From: Planctomycetota bacterium
GTDB taxonomy: Bacteria > Planctomycetota > Phycisphaerae > UBA1845
Reading direction: 5' to 3'
Length of the DNA stretch: 55,260 bases
Assembly (NCBI GenBank): GCA_016860685.1
Contig: BOJX01000009.1
Location: forward strand, 1-55,260
Part shown: one piece after another, positions 38,488-47,204 of the stretch
Layout of the letters: each line of letters opens with the position of its first letter
Numbering within the stretch: position 1 is the first letter of the stretch
The notes under the pieces: generated by a model
Told to the model about the DNA's origin: nothing
Databases searched by the model: none
Seen by the model: the letters and a program-made list of their open reading frames with translations, nothing else
Position numbers and translations under genes: made by a program

Positions 38488-39501
38488 ATGCTGCTTGTGA
38501 AGTTCGCTGTCCTCACCAGCGTCGAGATGCGGCATCGTTATGTGGCCAACGCGCTGCGGCGGGCGCTGCCTGTCGTTGCGGTCGGGTATGAGCGGACGGG
38601 GTATTCGCCTGCGGCGACGGCGTCGGACGCGGATCTGACCGAGGACGAGCGGCGCATCGTTCGGGAGCATTACGAGGACCGCGCCCGGCAGGAGGAGCGG
38701 TCCTTCGGGCAAGACGCCGCGTTCATCGAACACGGTTCGTCCGCCGGTTCCGCCGGCGTCGCCGTCGCTTGCGCCGCAGGAGCAATCCCTGCCGATTCGG
38801 GTGCGGTAAAGGTCTCGGCGGCGGCAACCGTTTCGGCAGCGAAGGCCGGCACGGCTGCGGAAATCGGACCGGTTGGTTCGGACTGCGCAAAGGAAACGGA
38901 AGTTTCGCGCGGGTCGGGAGTAGCAGACGCGGGTTGTTCCGTCAGGCCCATCGCGCCCGGCAAGCTCAATTCGGCGGACACGCTGCGGTTCCTGCAAGAG
39001 GCCGGAGTGGACGCGCTGCTCGTTTACGGCACGAACCTGATCAAGCCGCCGCTGCTGGACGCCTTCGCCGGGCGGATCATCAATCTGCACCTGGGCCTGT
39101 CGCCGTATTACCGGGGGACGGCCACGAACTTCTACCCGCTGCTGAATGACGAACCGGAGTACATCGGGGCGACGGTCCACCTGATCGACGCGGGGATCGA
39201 CAGCGGTCCGATCCTGCATCACGCCCGTCCGGTCATCGCCGCAGAAGACGGTCCGCACACGATCGGGTGCAAGGCGATCCTGGCCGGGTTGGAGAAAATG
39301 ATCCTCGCGGCGCACGAACTGAGCGAGGGTCGGCTCGCCCCGGTTCCGCAGTGGTCCGTCCCGAACCCGCGCCTGTATCTGCGGCGCGATTTCCACCCAC
39401 GACAGGTGGTCCGTCTGCACGAGATGCTGGCGGACGGTCTGATCCCGCGCTACGTCGCCCGCGCGGCGGAGGTTGCCTCGCGGGTGAGGCTGGTGGAGTG
39501 A
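38488..39501 (+). CDS. formyltransferase-domain protein with a low-complexity insertion
   Basis: IINLHLGLSPYYRGTATNFYPLLNDEPEYIGATVHLIDAGIDSGPILHHARP is a formyl_trans_N signature. Confidence 0.8.
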   Translation: MLLVKFAVLTSVEMRHRYVANALRRALPVVAVGYERTGYSPAATASDADLTEDERRIVREHYEDRARQEERSFGQDAAFIEHGSSAGSAGVAVACAAGAIPADSGAVKVSAAATVSAAKAGTAAEIGPVGSDCAKETEVSRGSGVADAGCSVRPIAPGKLNSADTLRFLQEAGVDALLVYGTNLIKPPLLDAFAGRIINLHLGLSPYYRGTATNFYPLLNDEPEYIGATVHLIDAGIDSGPILHHARPVIAAEDGPHTIGCKAILAGLEKMILAAHELSEGRLAPVPQWSVPNPRLYLRRDFHPRQVVRLHEMLADGLIPRYVARAAEVASRVRLVE

Positions 39502-39560
39502 TTGTTCCGGCGACGGGAAGCGTTCCGCGCGGCATCGGTGGAGAATAAGATAGCCTCCCG

Positions 39561-40544
39561 ATGCCGCACCACAGCGCTCTCAACATCCCGTCGCTGTTTT
39601 TCTCTCTTGGCGTCGCAGCAGCGCTTTTCGCCAGGCAGGACGTCGCCCCCGACCTTGACGCCTCCGTCGAAGTATCCCGGGCGATCGAACCGGCGAAGCC
39701 CCCGACGATTATTCCCTGGCTGGAGATGAACCTGCCCTACGAGGACGTGGCGTCGAGGCCTGGCGTGTCGGGGCTGGATTATGCCCGCGAAGGGCTGAAG
39801 GCGTGGGCACAGGTGACGGACGTGGCGATCGTGACGACGGTTCCGGCGCGCGTGGAGGGCGTGTACGCGGCGTTGATGCGCGACAAGCCCGCGAACCTTC
39901 ATGTGATCGGCGGGTTCAAGACGCACTTTGATCTGCGTCCGACGTTTCACGAGGCGGCGGGGTGGGGGCGCCTCGCCCGCGCGGCACGGCGCGTGGTCGC
40001 CCTCACGGGGAACAACGTCGTTGTGCTTGAGAACGAGACCGCGCTGGGCGAGTTTCACGGTGGGCGATCGCCGGAGACGCTGGCGGAGATTTCAGCGGTT
40101 CTCAGACCGCTTGCGGAGACCGGGCTGGAGTTCTGGTGGAACATGCCCGTGGTGCTGCTCGACACGCCGTCGAATGCGCGACGCCGGGAGAACACGGCGG
40201 AGCTGACGCGCCGCGTGTACGCCGCCGTGCCGCGCTCCCGCTTTTTGACCGGCTATCGCGCGTGGGCGGAGAACCCGCTGGCGGAGGCCCTGCGCGGGGC
40301 GGAGGCGCGGATGCACGAGACAGTCCCGGAATCCCGCACCGTCGAGAAGCTCCAGGTGCGCCTCGCCGGTCAGCCGTATTCGGGGGGAAAGCGGTTCTTC
40401 ACTCCGGCTGAGGCCTTGCAGGAACTTTCCGGTCGAAAGTCCGCCGCGTGCATCGTCTACACCGGCGAGACGGACTGGGTTCGCGTCGCCGAGGAGTTCG
40501 GTCGCTTGATGCGCATCGATCCGAATGCGGCGCGGCGAGAATGA
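39561..40544 (+). CDS. hypothetical protein, probable N-terminal signal peptide
   Basis: Long ORF; MPHHSALNIPSLFFSLGVAAALFARQ N-terminus; no family recognised. Confidence 0.65.
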   Translation: MPHHSALNIPSLFFSLGVAAALFARQDVAPDLDASVEVSRAIEPAKPPTIIPWLEMNLPYEDVASRPGVSGLDYAREGLKAWAQVTDVAIVTTVPARVEGVYAALMRDKPANLHVIGGFKTHFDLRPTFHEAAGWGRLARAARRVVALTGNNVVVLENETALGEFHGGRSPETLAEISAVLRPLAETGLEFWWNMPVVLLDTPSNARRRENTAELTRRVYAAVPRSRFLTGYRAWAENPLAEALRGAEARMHETVPESRTVEKLQVRLAGQPYSGGKRFFTPAEALQELSGRKSAACIVYTGETDWVRVAEEFGRLMRIDPNAARRE

Positions 40545-40616
40545 CGCGAGGGATTAAGCGGTGACGAGCGCCGAGAGGTCACCGGTTCGAGGAGCGGTTC
40601 CGCCGCGTGCCGCCGT

Positions 40617-41945
40617 TCAGTACACCCCCTCGACGATCGGCACGGCGAAGCCCGAGAAGGGGCGGACGTCGCCGGCGCCGTCCCAGGGATAGCGTTCGCA
40701 CGGGGGATGTCGGACGGCCTCGTCGCGTTCGAGGAAGCGGGGCATGAAGAACTCGCGGGTGAGGGTGGTGAGACGGACGCGGCCTACTTCGCCGTAAGCG
40801 ACGAGACGGTGACGTTCGCCGCCGCGTCCGGGGTTAGCAGCGCCGGCGCCGTGCGGCGGGATGTGCCAGGCGTCGGGATTCTCCGTGGATTTCGGATCGA
40901 CGACTTCAATCACGGCGCGCGGATGCGGAGGATGATAGATCACCGCGTAACGGTCGTCCGGGTCGAAGGGCTTGTGCGTGGCGAGACCCATCAGGGTGTT
41001 GCCGTAGGTGGGGACGAAATCGATGGGGCATGCGGAATGCGGGATGCGGGAAGCAGAATGACCCGCGTCATGAGATTGACGTTCTTTATGCTTCATTCTG
41101 CATTCTGCGTTCGCGTTCTTGTTCGCATTCGCGTTGCCTGGAGCAGAGGTTGCAGAATCCGCTTCGTGACGGGCGCGGCTCGGTTTCCACCAGTCGGGTC
41201 CGCCTTCCAGCAATTCCTCCCGGGCGAAGCGGTGGAACTGGGCGGTCATCGAGGTTCCGCCGCAGAAGACGCCGGTGATGCCGGCCTGCACGAGGGAGAT
41301 TTTTTCGCACAGCGCCTCGAGCAGTTTCGGCGTGGCGAACATGCAGCGGATGTTGGGATGCGCGCGGAGGATCGTGAGCGCCTGATTGATGACGTGGTCC
41401 TTGTACTCGTGCATCAGGTCCATCCGGGAGGACTTGATGAGCTTCGTCACCCAGCGCGGGTCGAGGTCCACGCAGAAGCAGATGCCGCCGCGATACTGCG
41501 CCAGGTGCTCGACGGCGAGGCGCAGGCGGCGGGGGCCGGACGGACCGAGCATGAGCCAGTCGGCGCCCTTCGGGAAGTAGCGATCGTCCAGGGTTTCGCT
41601 GAACATCTCGTAGTCGATGCGGAAGTCGTCGATATTGATGCGCGTCTTGGGCACGCCGGTGCTCCCGCCGGTTTCGAAGACATACACGGGTTTGTGCGCG
41701 AGCCCCCTCGGCACCCAGCGCCGCACCGGTCCGCCACGCAGCCACTCATCCTGGAACGGCGGAAACAGGTCGAGATCGGCGTAGGCATGCACGTGCTCGC
41801 GCGGATCCCAACCGAGGCGGTCGGCGTACTCCAGCCAGAAGGGACAGCCGGTCTTCGGATCGAAATGCCACGCGATGATGTCGCGGACGTGGGCGTCCAG
41901 CGTTTCCCTCGCCGCCTCGACGCGCTGCTGAAGCTGAGCATTCAT
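40617..41945 (-). CDS. AMP-binding / phenylacetate-CoA ligase-like protein with in-frame repeat insertion
   Basis: YVFETGGSTGVPKTRINIDDF; GVFCGGTSMTAQFHRFAREEL; DFVPTYGNTLMGLA; YGEVGRVRLTTLTREFFMPRFLERDEA. ATG at 41945. Confidence 0.75.
   Translation of the reverse strand: MNAQLQQRVEAARETLDAHVRDIIAWHFDPKTGCPFWLEYADRLGWDPREHVHAYADLDLFPPFQDEWLRGGPVRRWVPRGLAHKPVYVFETGGSTGVPKTRINIDDFRIDYEMFSETLDDRYFPKGADWLMLGPSGPRRLRLAVEHLAQYRGGICFCVDLDPRWVTKLIKSSRMDLMHEYKDHVINQALTILRAHPNIRCMFATPKLLEALCEKISLVQAGITGVFCGGTSMTAQFHRFAREELLEGGPDWWKPSRARHEADSATSAPGNANANKNANAECRMKHKERQSHDAGHSASRIPHSACPIDFVPTYGNTLMGLATHKPFDPDDRYAVIYHPPHPRAVIEVVDPKSTENPDAWHIPPHGAGAANPGRGGERHRLVAYGEVGRVRLTTLTREFFMPRFLERDEAVRHPPCERYPWDGAGDVRPFSGFAVPIVEGVY
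41028..41145. repeat. GAATGC/GCATTC-type repeat with inverted arms inside the 40617-41945 CDS
   Basis: Left arm GCATGCGGAATGCGGGATGCGGGAAGCAGAATG; right arm CTTCATTCTGCATTCTGCGTTCGCGTTCTTGTTCGCATTCGCG; translated as NANANKNANAECRMKHKERQSHDAGHSASRIPHSAC. Confidence 0.75.
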
Positions 41946-41976
41946 GCAACGAATTGACCGGTCGCCGCCCGGAGTG

Positions 41977-43068
41977 TCAAGCGGAGGCGTGCGAAACCAG
42001 ATAAGCCTCCAGTTTGCGCTGAGCCGTGCTGAGAGGCGGGTCCGTTCCGGAAGACGTGAGCGGTCTCCAGCGTCCGGTGACGGTCGGTCGTGCGCCGATA
42101 TTGACGCACACCACGTACACGTCAAAGCGGACGGTGCGGTGCGTGAGCACGTGTCGGACGTTTCCTACGTGGTGCGGGTACGCCGCGGCGCGAGGCAGGA
42201 GCCGCCGGCAAAGGTCCAGCGCGGCGGTGTCGCGGTCGGCGTGAGGGAGGCATTCGGCCGTCGGCCACATGTACAAGCCCGCCCACAATCCGCGGTCGGG
42301 TCTGCGCACGAGGAACGTTTGCTCCTTGCGGAGGATTGCGAGAGCGACGACGTGCAATGTGCGGGGGGACTTCGGTAGCGGCGCTTTGCGGCGAGCCGGA
42401 AGCGCCGCGGTTCGGTCTCGGCTGGGGCACAAAGCGCGGAGCGGGCAGCGGGAGCAATCCGGAGATCGGGGGGTGCAGATCAGCGCACCAAGCTCCATCA
42501 AAGCCTGATTGAAATCGCCGGGGCGCCGCGGGGCGACAAGACGGGCGGCGAGCGTTTCATTCTGCGGGCGGCTTCCGGCAGACTTGGGATCGTCGCCGCG
42601 GAGGCGAGAAAGCACACGGCAGACGTTCCCGTCCACCGCCGGGACGGCGATGTTGAAGGCGATCGACGCAATCGCGCCGGCGGTGTACGCCCCGACGCCG
42701 GGCAGCGCGCGGAGCGCTTCCACGTCTTTCGGGATGCGGCCTCGGTGACGGTCCACGATGGCGCATGCCGCGGCATGAAGGTGGTGACAGCGGCGGTAGT
42801 AGCCCAGCCCCGCCCAGAAAGGGAGGATGTCGTCGATCGACGCCGACGCCAGAGATCGCAAGGTCGGGAAACGGCGCATGAAGCGTTCGAAATAAGGCAG
42901 GACGGTCTTCACCTGGGTCTGCTGGAGCATGAATTCGGAAACGAGCGTGGCGTAAGGATCGGGGGGGGTGCCCCGCCAGGGGAGTTCGCGGCGATGCCGG
43001 TCATACCAGCGCAGGAGGCGCCGGCGTACGATCGGTGCTGCGGATTCGAGCGAGACGGTGGTTCGCAC
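41977..43068 (-). CDS. mutY: A/G-specific adenine glycosylase MutY
   Basis: LPWRGTPPDPYATLVSEFMLQQTQVKTVLPYFERFMRRFP; LPGVGAYTAGAIASIAFN; FeS cysteines CTPRSPDCSRCPLRALC. GTG start at 43068 avoids overlapping the tRNA. Confidence 0.93.
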   Translation of the reverse strand: MRTTVSLESAAPIVRRRLLRWYDRHRRELPWRGTPPDPYATLVSEFMLQQTQVKTVLPYFERFMRRFPTLRSLASASIDDILPFWAGLGYYRRCHHLHAAACAIVDRHRGRIPKDVEALRALPGVGAYTAGAIASIAFNIAVPAVDGNVCRVLSRLRGDDPKSAGSRPQNETLAARLVAPRRPGDFNQALMELGALICTPRSPDCSRCPLRALCPSRDRTAALPARRKAPLPKSPRTLHVVALAILRKEQTFLVRRPDRGLWAGLYMWPTAECLPHADRDTAALDLCRRLLPRAAAYPHHVGNVRHVLTHRTVRFDVYVVCVNIGARPTVTGRWRPLTSSGTDPPLSTAQRKLEAYLVSHASA

Positions 43069-43086
43069 GGTTGCGTGAGCCTGTAT

Positions 43087-43160
43087 TGCGCCCGGGAGGA
43101 CTCGAACCTCCAACCTTCAGATTCGAAGTCTGCCACTCTGTCCAATTGAGCTACGGGCGC
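43087..43160 (-). tRNA. tRNA-Arg (anticodon TCG)
   Basis: Minus strand GCGCCCGTAGCTCAATTGGACAGAGTGGCAGACTTCGAATCTGAAGGTTGGAGGTTCGAGTCCTCCCGGGCGCA: 7-bp acceptor, loop CTTCGAA, T-arm; CCA not encoded. Confidence 0.95.
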
Positions 43161-43377
43161 GGACCTGCGGCAGTCATGTCGTCGCCGCGCGGCGATGTTA
43201 TCGACCGTGCGGCGGGGGGTAAAGCCGCGCCGATGCGAGGCAGGAGGCTGTCGCAGTTCATGCCGGCGCAGCGCGAGCGATCGAACGTGGAAGGCGCGAT
43301 TTCGGTTTCGCGGTCTGATCGGGTAGGATCGGGAGGTCGGATAGGGGGAAGTCGGAACGAAAAAAAAGGGGGGGCGT

Positions 43378-44943
43378 ATGCACGAGGGGATGATGCGCAG
43401 GGTCGTTGAAAGAGCGGTGGGAGGTGTTGCGGCGGCGGTCGCGGCGGGAGTGTTGTTTTCGGATGCAAAGGCCGCGGAGGATCGGAGCGGTCCGCTGCCC
43501 GAGATCATGTCCCCCTTCAGTGTTGACGGTCAGGGGGCGGAAGGTTTCGTTGGTTTGCGCTTTACGGGGGAACTGTCGGGGGCGGACTGCGGCGAGGGAG
43601 CGTTCGTGATGTCGTCGTTTGTGCTCGGGGACGGGACGACCGCGGAACTGCTGCTGGAGCCGATGCAACTGACGACCGAAGACGCGAGGCTGGTGATCGG
43701 AACCCGTGGGGGGGATCGGCCTGCCGCGCTGCCGAACGTGGCGTTGTATTCGGGGCAGGTGGTCGGGAAAGCGGACAGCCGGGTGTTCCTGAGCCTTTCC
43801 GAGGGGGCGCAATACGGATACGTGATCGTGGACGGGGCGACACACGTTCTTTCGAGCGGACCGGCGGGTCAGGGGCTGCCGCCGGTGATCTACCGGACGG
43901 ACGCCGTGCCGGAGGAAGCGTTCAACTGGGCGGACTGGATGTGTTCGGTGGGAGCGTCGGAGCGGGTTGAGGCGGTCGGCGCGGCGGATTCCGGACGAGA
44001 GGAGACGGCCGGGGGAGAGGAGCGTCCGCCGTGCCGCGTGGCGGTGATCGCCGTGGAGACGGACTGGGAGTACACGGGGAACATCTTCGGCGGCAACACG
44101 GAGGCTTCGGCGGCGTATGCGCTGACCCTGTGGGGCGCGGTGTCGGAGATTTACAAGCGGGACGTGAACACGAGCCTTCGGATCAGCTTCCTGCGGGTCT
44201 GGGAAAGCGACTCGGATCCTTATGCCGGCGGCGGTCTGGGAGAGTTCCAGAATTACTGGAACGCCAACATGAGCCACGTTCCGCGCCACGCCGCGCACAT
44301 CCTCAGCGCCGGGTACGGGGGAGGCGTGGCGTATCTGCCCGGGCTTTGCAACTGGGGATACGAATACGGGCTGTCCGGGGCGCTTGCGGGTTACTTTCCG
44401 TATCCGCTGCGCGATCACAGCAACTACAACTGGGATCCTTTTGTCGTTTCGCATGAGCTCGGGCACAACTTCGGCGCGCCTCACACGCACGATCACAATC
44501 CGGTGATTGACGGGTGCGGGCTGGGGGACTGCTCGGACGCCTTCAACGGGACGATCATGAGTTACTGTCACGGATGCGCACGCGGGATGTTCAACATCGT
44601 GCTGCGTCTGCATGAGCGGTCGATTTCGGAGGCGATCCTGCCGTGGCTGCGGCGGGCGAACTGCGACCTCACCGTGGATCCGGAATGCGCGATCACGTGC
44701 GGCGACGTCAAGAAGATGACGGCGCGGTGCAGTGCGCGGGGTCAGGTCAGCCTGAAGGTGCGGTTGCGGAATGAGGATCATAACGGGCAGGAGGTCGTGG
44801 TGAATCTCGACGGTCGGGCGTTCGCGTTTACCGTGCACGGGGACCGGGTGGCGGAGAAGGTCTGTTGTTTCGCGGGTCCGGTGACGGTGTCGCTCGAGAG
44901 TCCGTCCGGGTGCGTGCCGCCGATCGAGACGCCGTGTGAGTAG
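43378..44943 (+). CDS. secreted reprolysin-like (M12B-type) zinc metalloprotease
   Basis: HELGHNFGAPHTH (HExxHxxGxxH); N-terminal signal-like segment; cysteine-rich C-terminus. Confidence 0.85.
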   Translation: MHEGMMRRVVERAVGGVAAAVAAGVLFSDAKAAEDRSGPLPEIMSPFSVDGQGAEGFVGLRFTGELSGADCGEGAFVMSSFVLGDGTTAELLLEPMQLTTEDARLVIGTRGGDRPAALPNVALYSGQVVGKADSRVFLSLSEGAQYGYVIVDGATHVLSSGPAGQGLPPVIYRTDAVPEEAFNWADWMCSVGASERVEAVGAADSGREETAGGEERPPCRVAVIAVETDWEYTGNIFGGNTEASAAYALTLWGAVSEIYKRDVNTSLRISFLRVWESDSDPYAGGGLGEFQNYWNANMSHVPRHAAHILSAGYGGGVAYLPGLCNWGYEYGLSGALAGYFPYPLRDHSNYNWDPFVVSHELGHNFGAPHTHDHNPVIDGCGLGDCSDAFNGTIMSYCHGCARGMFNIVLRLHERSISEAILPWLRRANCDLTVDPECAITCGDVKKMTARCSARGQVSLKVRLRNEDHNGQEVVVNLDGRAFAFTVHGDRVAEKVCCFAGPVTVSLESPSGCVPPIETPCE

Positions 44944-44958
44944 GACATCGCGGGCCTG

Positions 44959-46101
44959 ATGAGCGACGAGACGCCGGGCAAGCCTGATTCTCCGAAAGGC
45001 CGCAAGGTCCGCGTCTCGTTCCGGCGCAACCGAAGCCGTCCGGGCCGAATCAAGGACTGGACGAAGCGGGCGTCGGAGGCGGAAGGCGGCGACGTCGAGA
45101 CACACAAAGTCGAGTCGGTGCGTGCGAAGGGCGCGCTGTCCCGCAAGCGGACGATCATCGTCAGCGACGAACCGTCGGGGGAACTGATCCGCGGGGTGGT
45201 TCTGTCGATCCTCGGAGGGTTCAACGAGGTCGAGGCGGACGGGCGGTTGTGGCGCTGCCGGATGCGCCGCATTCTGAAGACGCGGCTGATCGAGGCGCGC
45301 AGTCCGCTGGCGGTCGGTGACCGCGTGCTTTTCCGGGTGGCAGCGGGCGACGAGTCCGCGCCGGCGGAAGGCCTGATCGAACATGTCGAGCCCCGGACCA
45401 GCGAGTTGACGCGGCGCGTGATGAACCGCCTGCACACGGTGGCGGCCAACGTCGACCGGGCGGTGATCGTCGTGTCCGCGGGTTTGCCGCCTCCGAAACC
45501 GCACTTGATCGACCGTTACATTGTTGCGGCGCTGAAAGGGGGGATCGTCCCTGTCGTCTGCCTCAACAAGGTGGACTTGGATCCGGAAGCGGCGGACCTC
45601 CTTGAGCGCTACCGGGCGCTGGGGTACGCGGCGCTGGCGACCAGCGCGGTCCGCGGCGACGGGATCGAGGCGCTGCGCGAGGTGTTGACCGGGCGATCGT
45701 CCGTCATCGTGGGTCAAAGCGGGGTCGGGAAGACCGCGCTTCTGAACGCGATCCAGCCGGGACTGGACCTGCGCGTCGGTGAGCTGGACCGGCGGTGGGG
45801 GAAGGGGCGTCATACGACGACGAACGCGCGGCTGATCCCTCTCGACGGCGGCGGCGTCATCGTGGACACTCCCGGGGTCCGGACGCTGGACATCACGCTG
45901 ATCGGGAAGTACGAGCTTGAGCGATTTTTCGTGGAGTTCATCCGACTTGTGCCGAATTGCCGGTTCCCGGATTGCACGCACGTGCATGAGTCGGATTGCG
46001 CGGTGCGCGACGCGGTTGAGCGGGGAGAGATCCACCCTGATCGGTATGAGAGTTACGTGCGTCTTTTCACGGATCCGGCGCACGAGCCGGTCTACGACTG
46101 A
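44959..46101 (+). CDS. rsgA: ribosome small subunit-dependent GTPase RsgA
   Basis: Circularly permuted GTPase: LNKVDLD (G4) before GQSGVGKTALLN (G1) and DTPGVRTLDI (G3); zinc motif CRFPDCTHVHESDCAV. Confidence 0.92.
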   Translation: MSDETPGKPDSPKGRKVRVSFRRNRSRPGRIKDWTKRASEAEGGDVETHKVESVRAKGALSRKRTIIVSDEPSGELIRGVVLSILGGFNEVEADGRLWRCRMRRILKTRLIEARSPLAVGDRVLFRVAAGDESAPAEGLIEHVEPRTSELTRRVMNRLHTVAANVDRAVIVVSAGLPPPKPHLIDRYIVAALKGGIVPVVCLNKVDLDPEAADLLERYRALGYAALATSAVRGDGIEALREVLTGRSSVIVGQSGVGKTALLNAIQPGLDLRVGELDRRWGKGRHTTTNARLIPLDGGGVIVDTPGVRTLDITLIGKYELERFFVEFIRLVPNCRFPDCTHVHESDCAVRDAVERGEIHPDRYESYVRLFTDPAHEPVYD

Positions 46102-46116
46102 GCGGAGCCCTGCGGC

Positions 46117-47121
46117 ATGACCTCCCACGCTGCCCAGCGGGTCACCTACGGCGCGATCGCGATCCTTTTTCTGGTCACTCTGACGGCGGTCGATGCAGCG
46201 GCGGCGCAGGCGGAATCCACGTGGCCGGCGCTTGCGGCGCTGGTGCGCCACGGGAGCGTGATCCCGCTGACCTTCATCGGGTTGACGCTGGCTGCGGCGG
46301 CGGAATTGCGGCGCATCCTGGCCGGGGCGGGCTGCCGTCCGCACGCACGGTGGGCGTACGTGATGATCGTTCTGCTGATGTCGCAGCCGTGGATCGCACC
46401 GACGGGCTGGTTGGGGTACGCGCCGCAGCATCGAGAAGGGGTCGTTGGTCAGTTCGTGCTGCTGGGGCTGGCCACGGTGGGCACGATGTGGCTCCAGGTG
46501 CGTCGTCGTGATCCGTCGCGGACGCTGCGCGACGCGGGTTCGACGCTGCTGATGATTCTGTACCTGGGGCTTCTTCCGTCGTTCGGTCTTCAATTAAGGT
46601 GCGGGTGGGATGTGGACCCCGGGCGGGGGGCGTGGACGCTGTTGTTTGTGATCCTGATGATCAAGGGATCTGACATCGGGGGTTACCTGGTCGGAAGCGT
46701 TTTCGGGCGACACAAGCTCATTCCGGAGATCAGCCCGTCGAAATCGTGGGAGGGAACGATCGGGGGCGTAGCGTTAAGCGCCGGGTTCGCGCTGGGTCTG
46801 GTTGCTACGGCGCGGATGCTGGGTGCGATTGCCGGAGGGCTGTGGGAAAGCGAGGTCGAGTCGATTGGTGCGTTGGTTGACGAAGTGTTCGGGGTGTTTG
46901 ATCGCCTTGGATATATTCGGGCCGGTGTACTGGGGGCAGTTCTGGCGTTTTTTGCATTGTTGGGTGATTTATTTGAGTCCTGCATTAAACGTGAGGGCGG
47001 TGTCAAAGACTCGGCTTCTCATATCCCGACTTACGGAGGTATACTTGACCTGCTGGACAGTCCCTGTGGCGCATTGCCGGTCGCGTGGTTCCTGCTGCGG
47101 GAGGCGTGGGGCGTGCTTTGA
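46117..47121 (+). CDS. cdsA: phosphatidate cytidylyltransferase CdsA
   Basis: KGSDIGGYLVGSVFGRHKLIPEISPSKSWEGTIGG; GDLFESCIKREGGVKDSASHIPTYGGILDLLDS. Confidence 0.92.
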   Translation: MTSHAAQRVTYGAIAILFLVTLTAVDAAAAQAESTWPALAALVRHGSVIPLTFIGLTLAAAAELRRILAGAGCRPHARWAYVMIVLLMSQPWIAPTGWLGYAPQHREGVVGQFVLLGLATVGTMWLQVRRRDPSRTLRDAGSTLLMILYLGLLPSFGLQLRCGWDVDPGRGAWTLLFVILMIKGSDIGGYLVGSVFGRHKLIPEISPSKSWEGTIGGVALSAGFALGLVATARMLGAIAGGLWESEVESIGALVDEVFGVFDRLGYIRAGVLGAVLAFFALLGDLFESCIKREGGVKDSASHIPTYGGILDLLDSPCGALPVAWFLLREAWGVL

Positions 47122-47204
47122 CGAGCCGCGTGAGGCTTCGGCGGCTGTCCGGATTTTGAAGGAGTCGGCAAAGCCGGCGTCGCGGGAGGCGCCGGCGGAC
47201 GAGC

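Noticed and set aside
43068-43113. mutY start at 43113 as given by the ORF track
   Set aside because: It would overlap the tRNA-Arg gene; GTG at 43068 is in frame and precedes the conserved region.
43258-46593. 1111-aa minus-strand ORF opposite the metalloprotease, rsgA and cdsA (also 20704-23334 and 47031-49598)
   Set aside because: Arg/His/Pro-rich translations antisense to clearly conserved genes; typical spurious ORFs from high GC at third codon positions.
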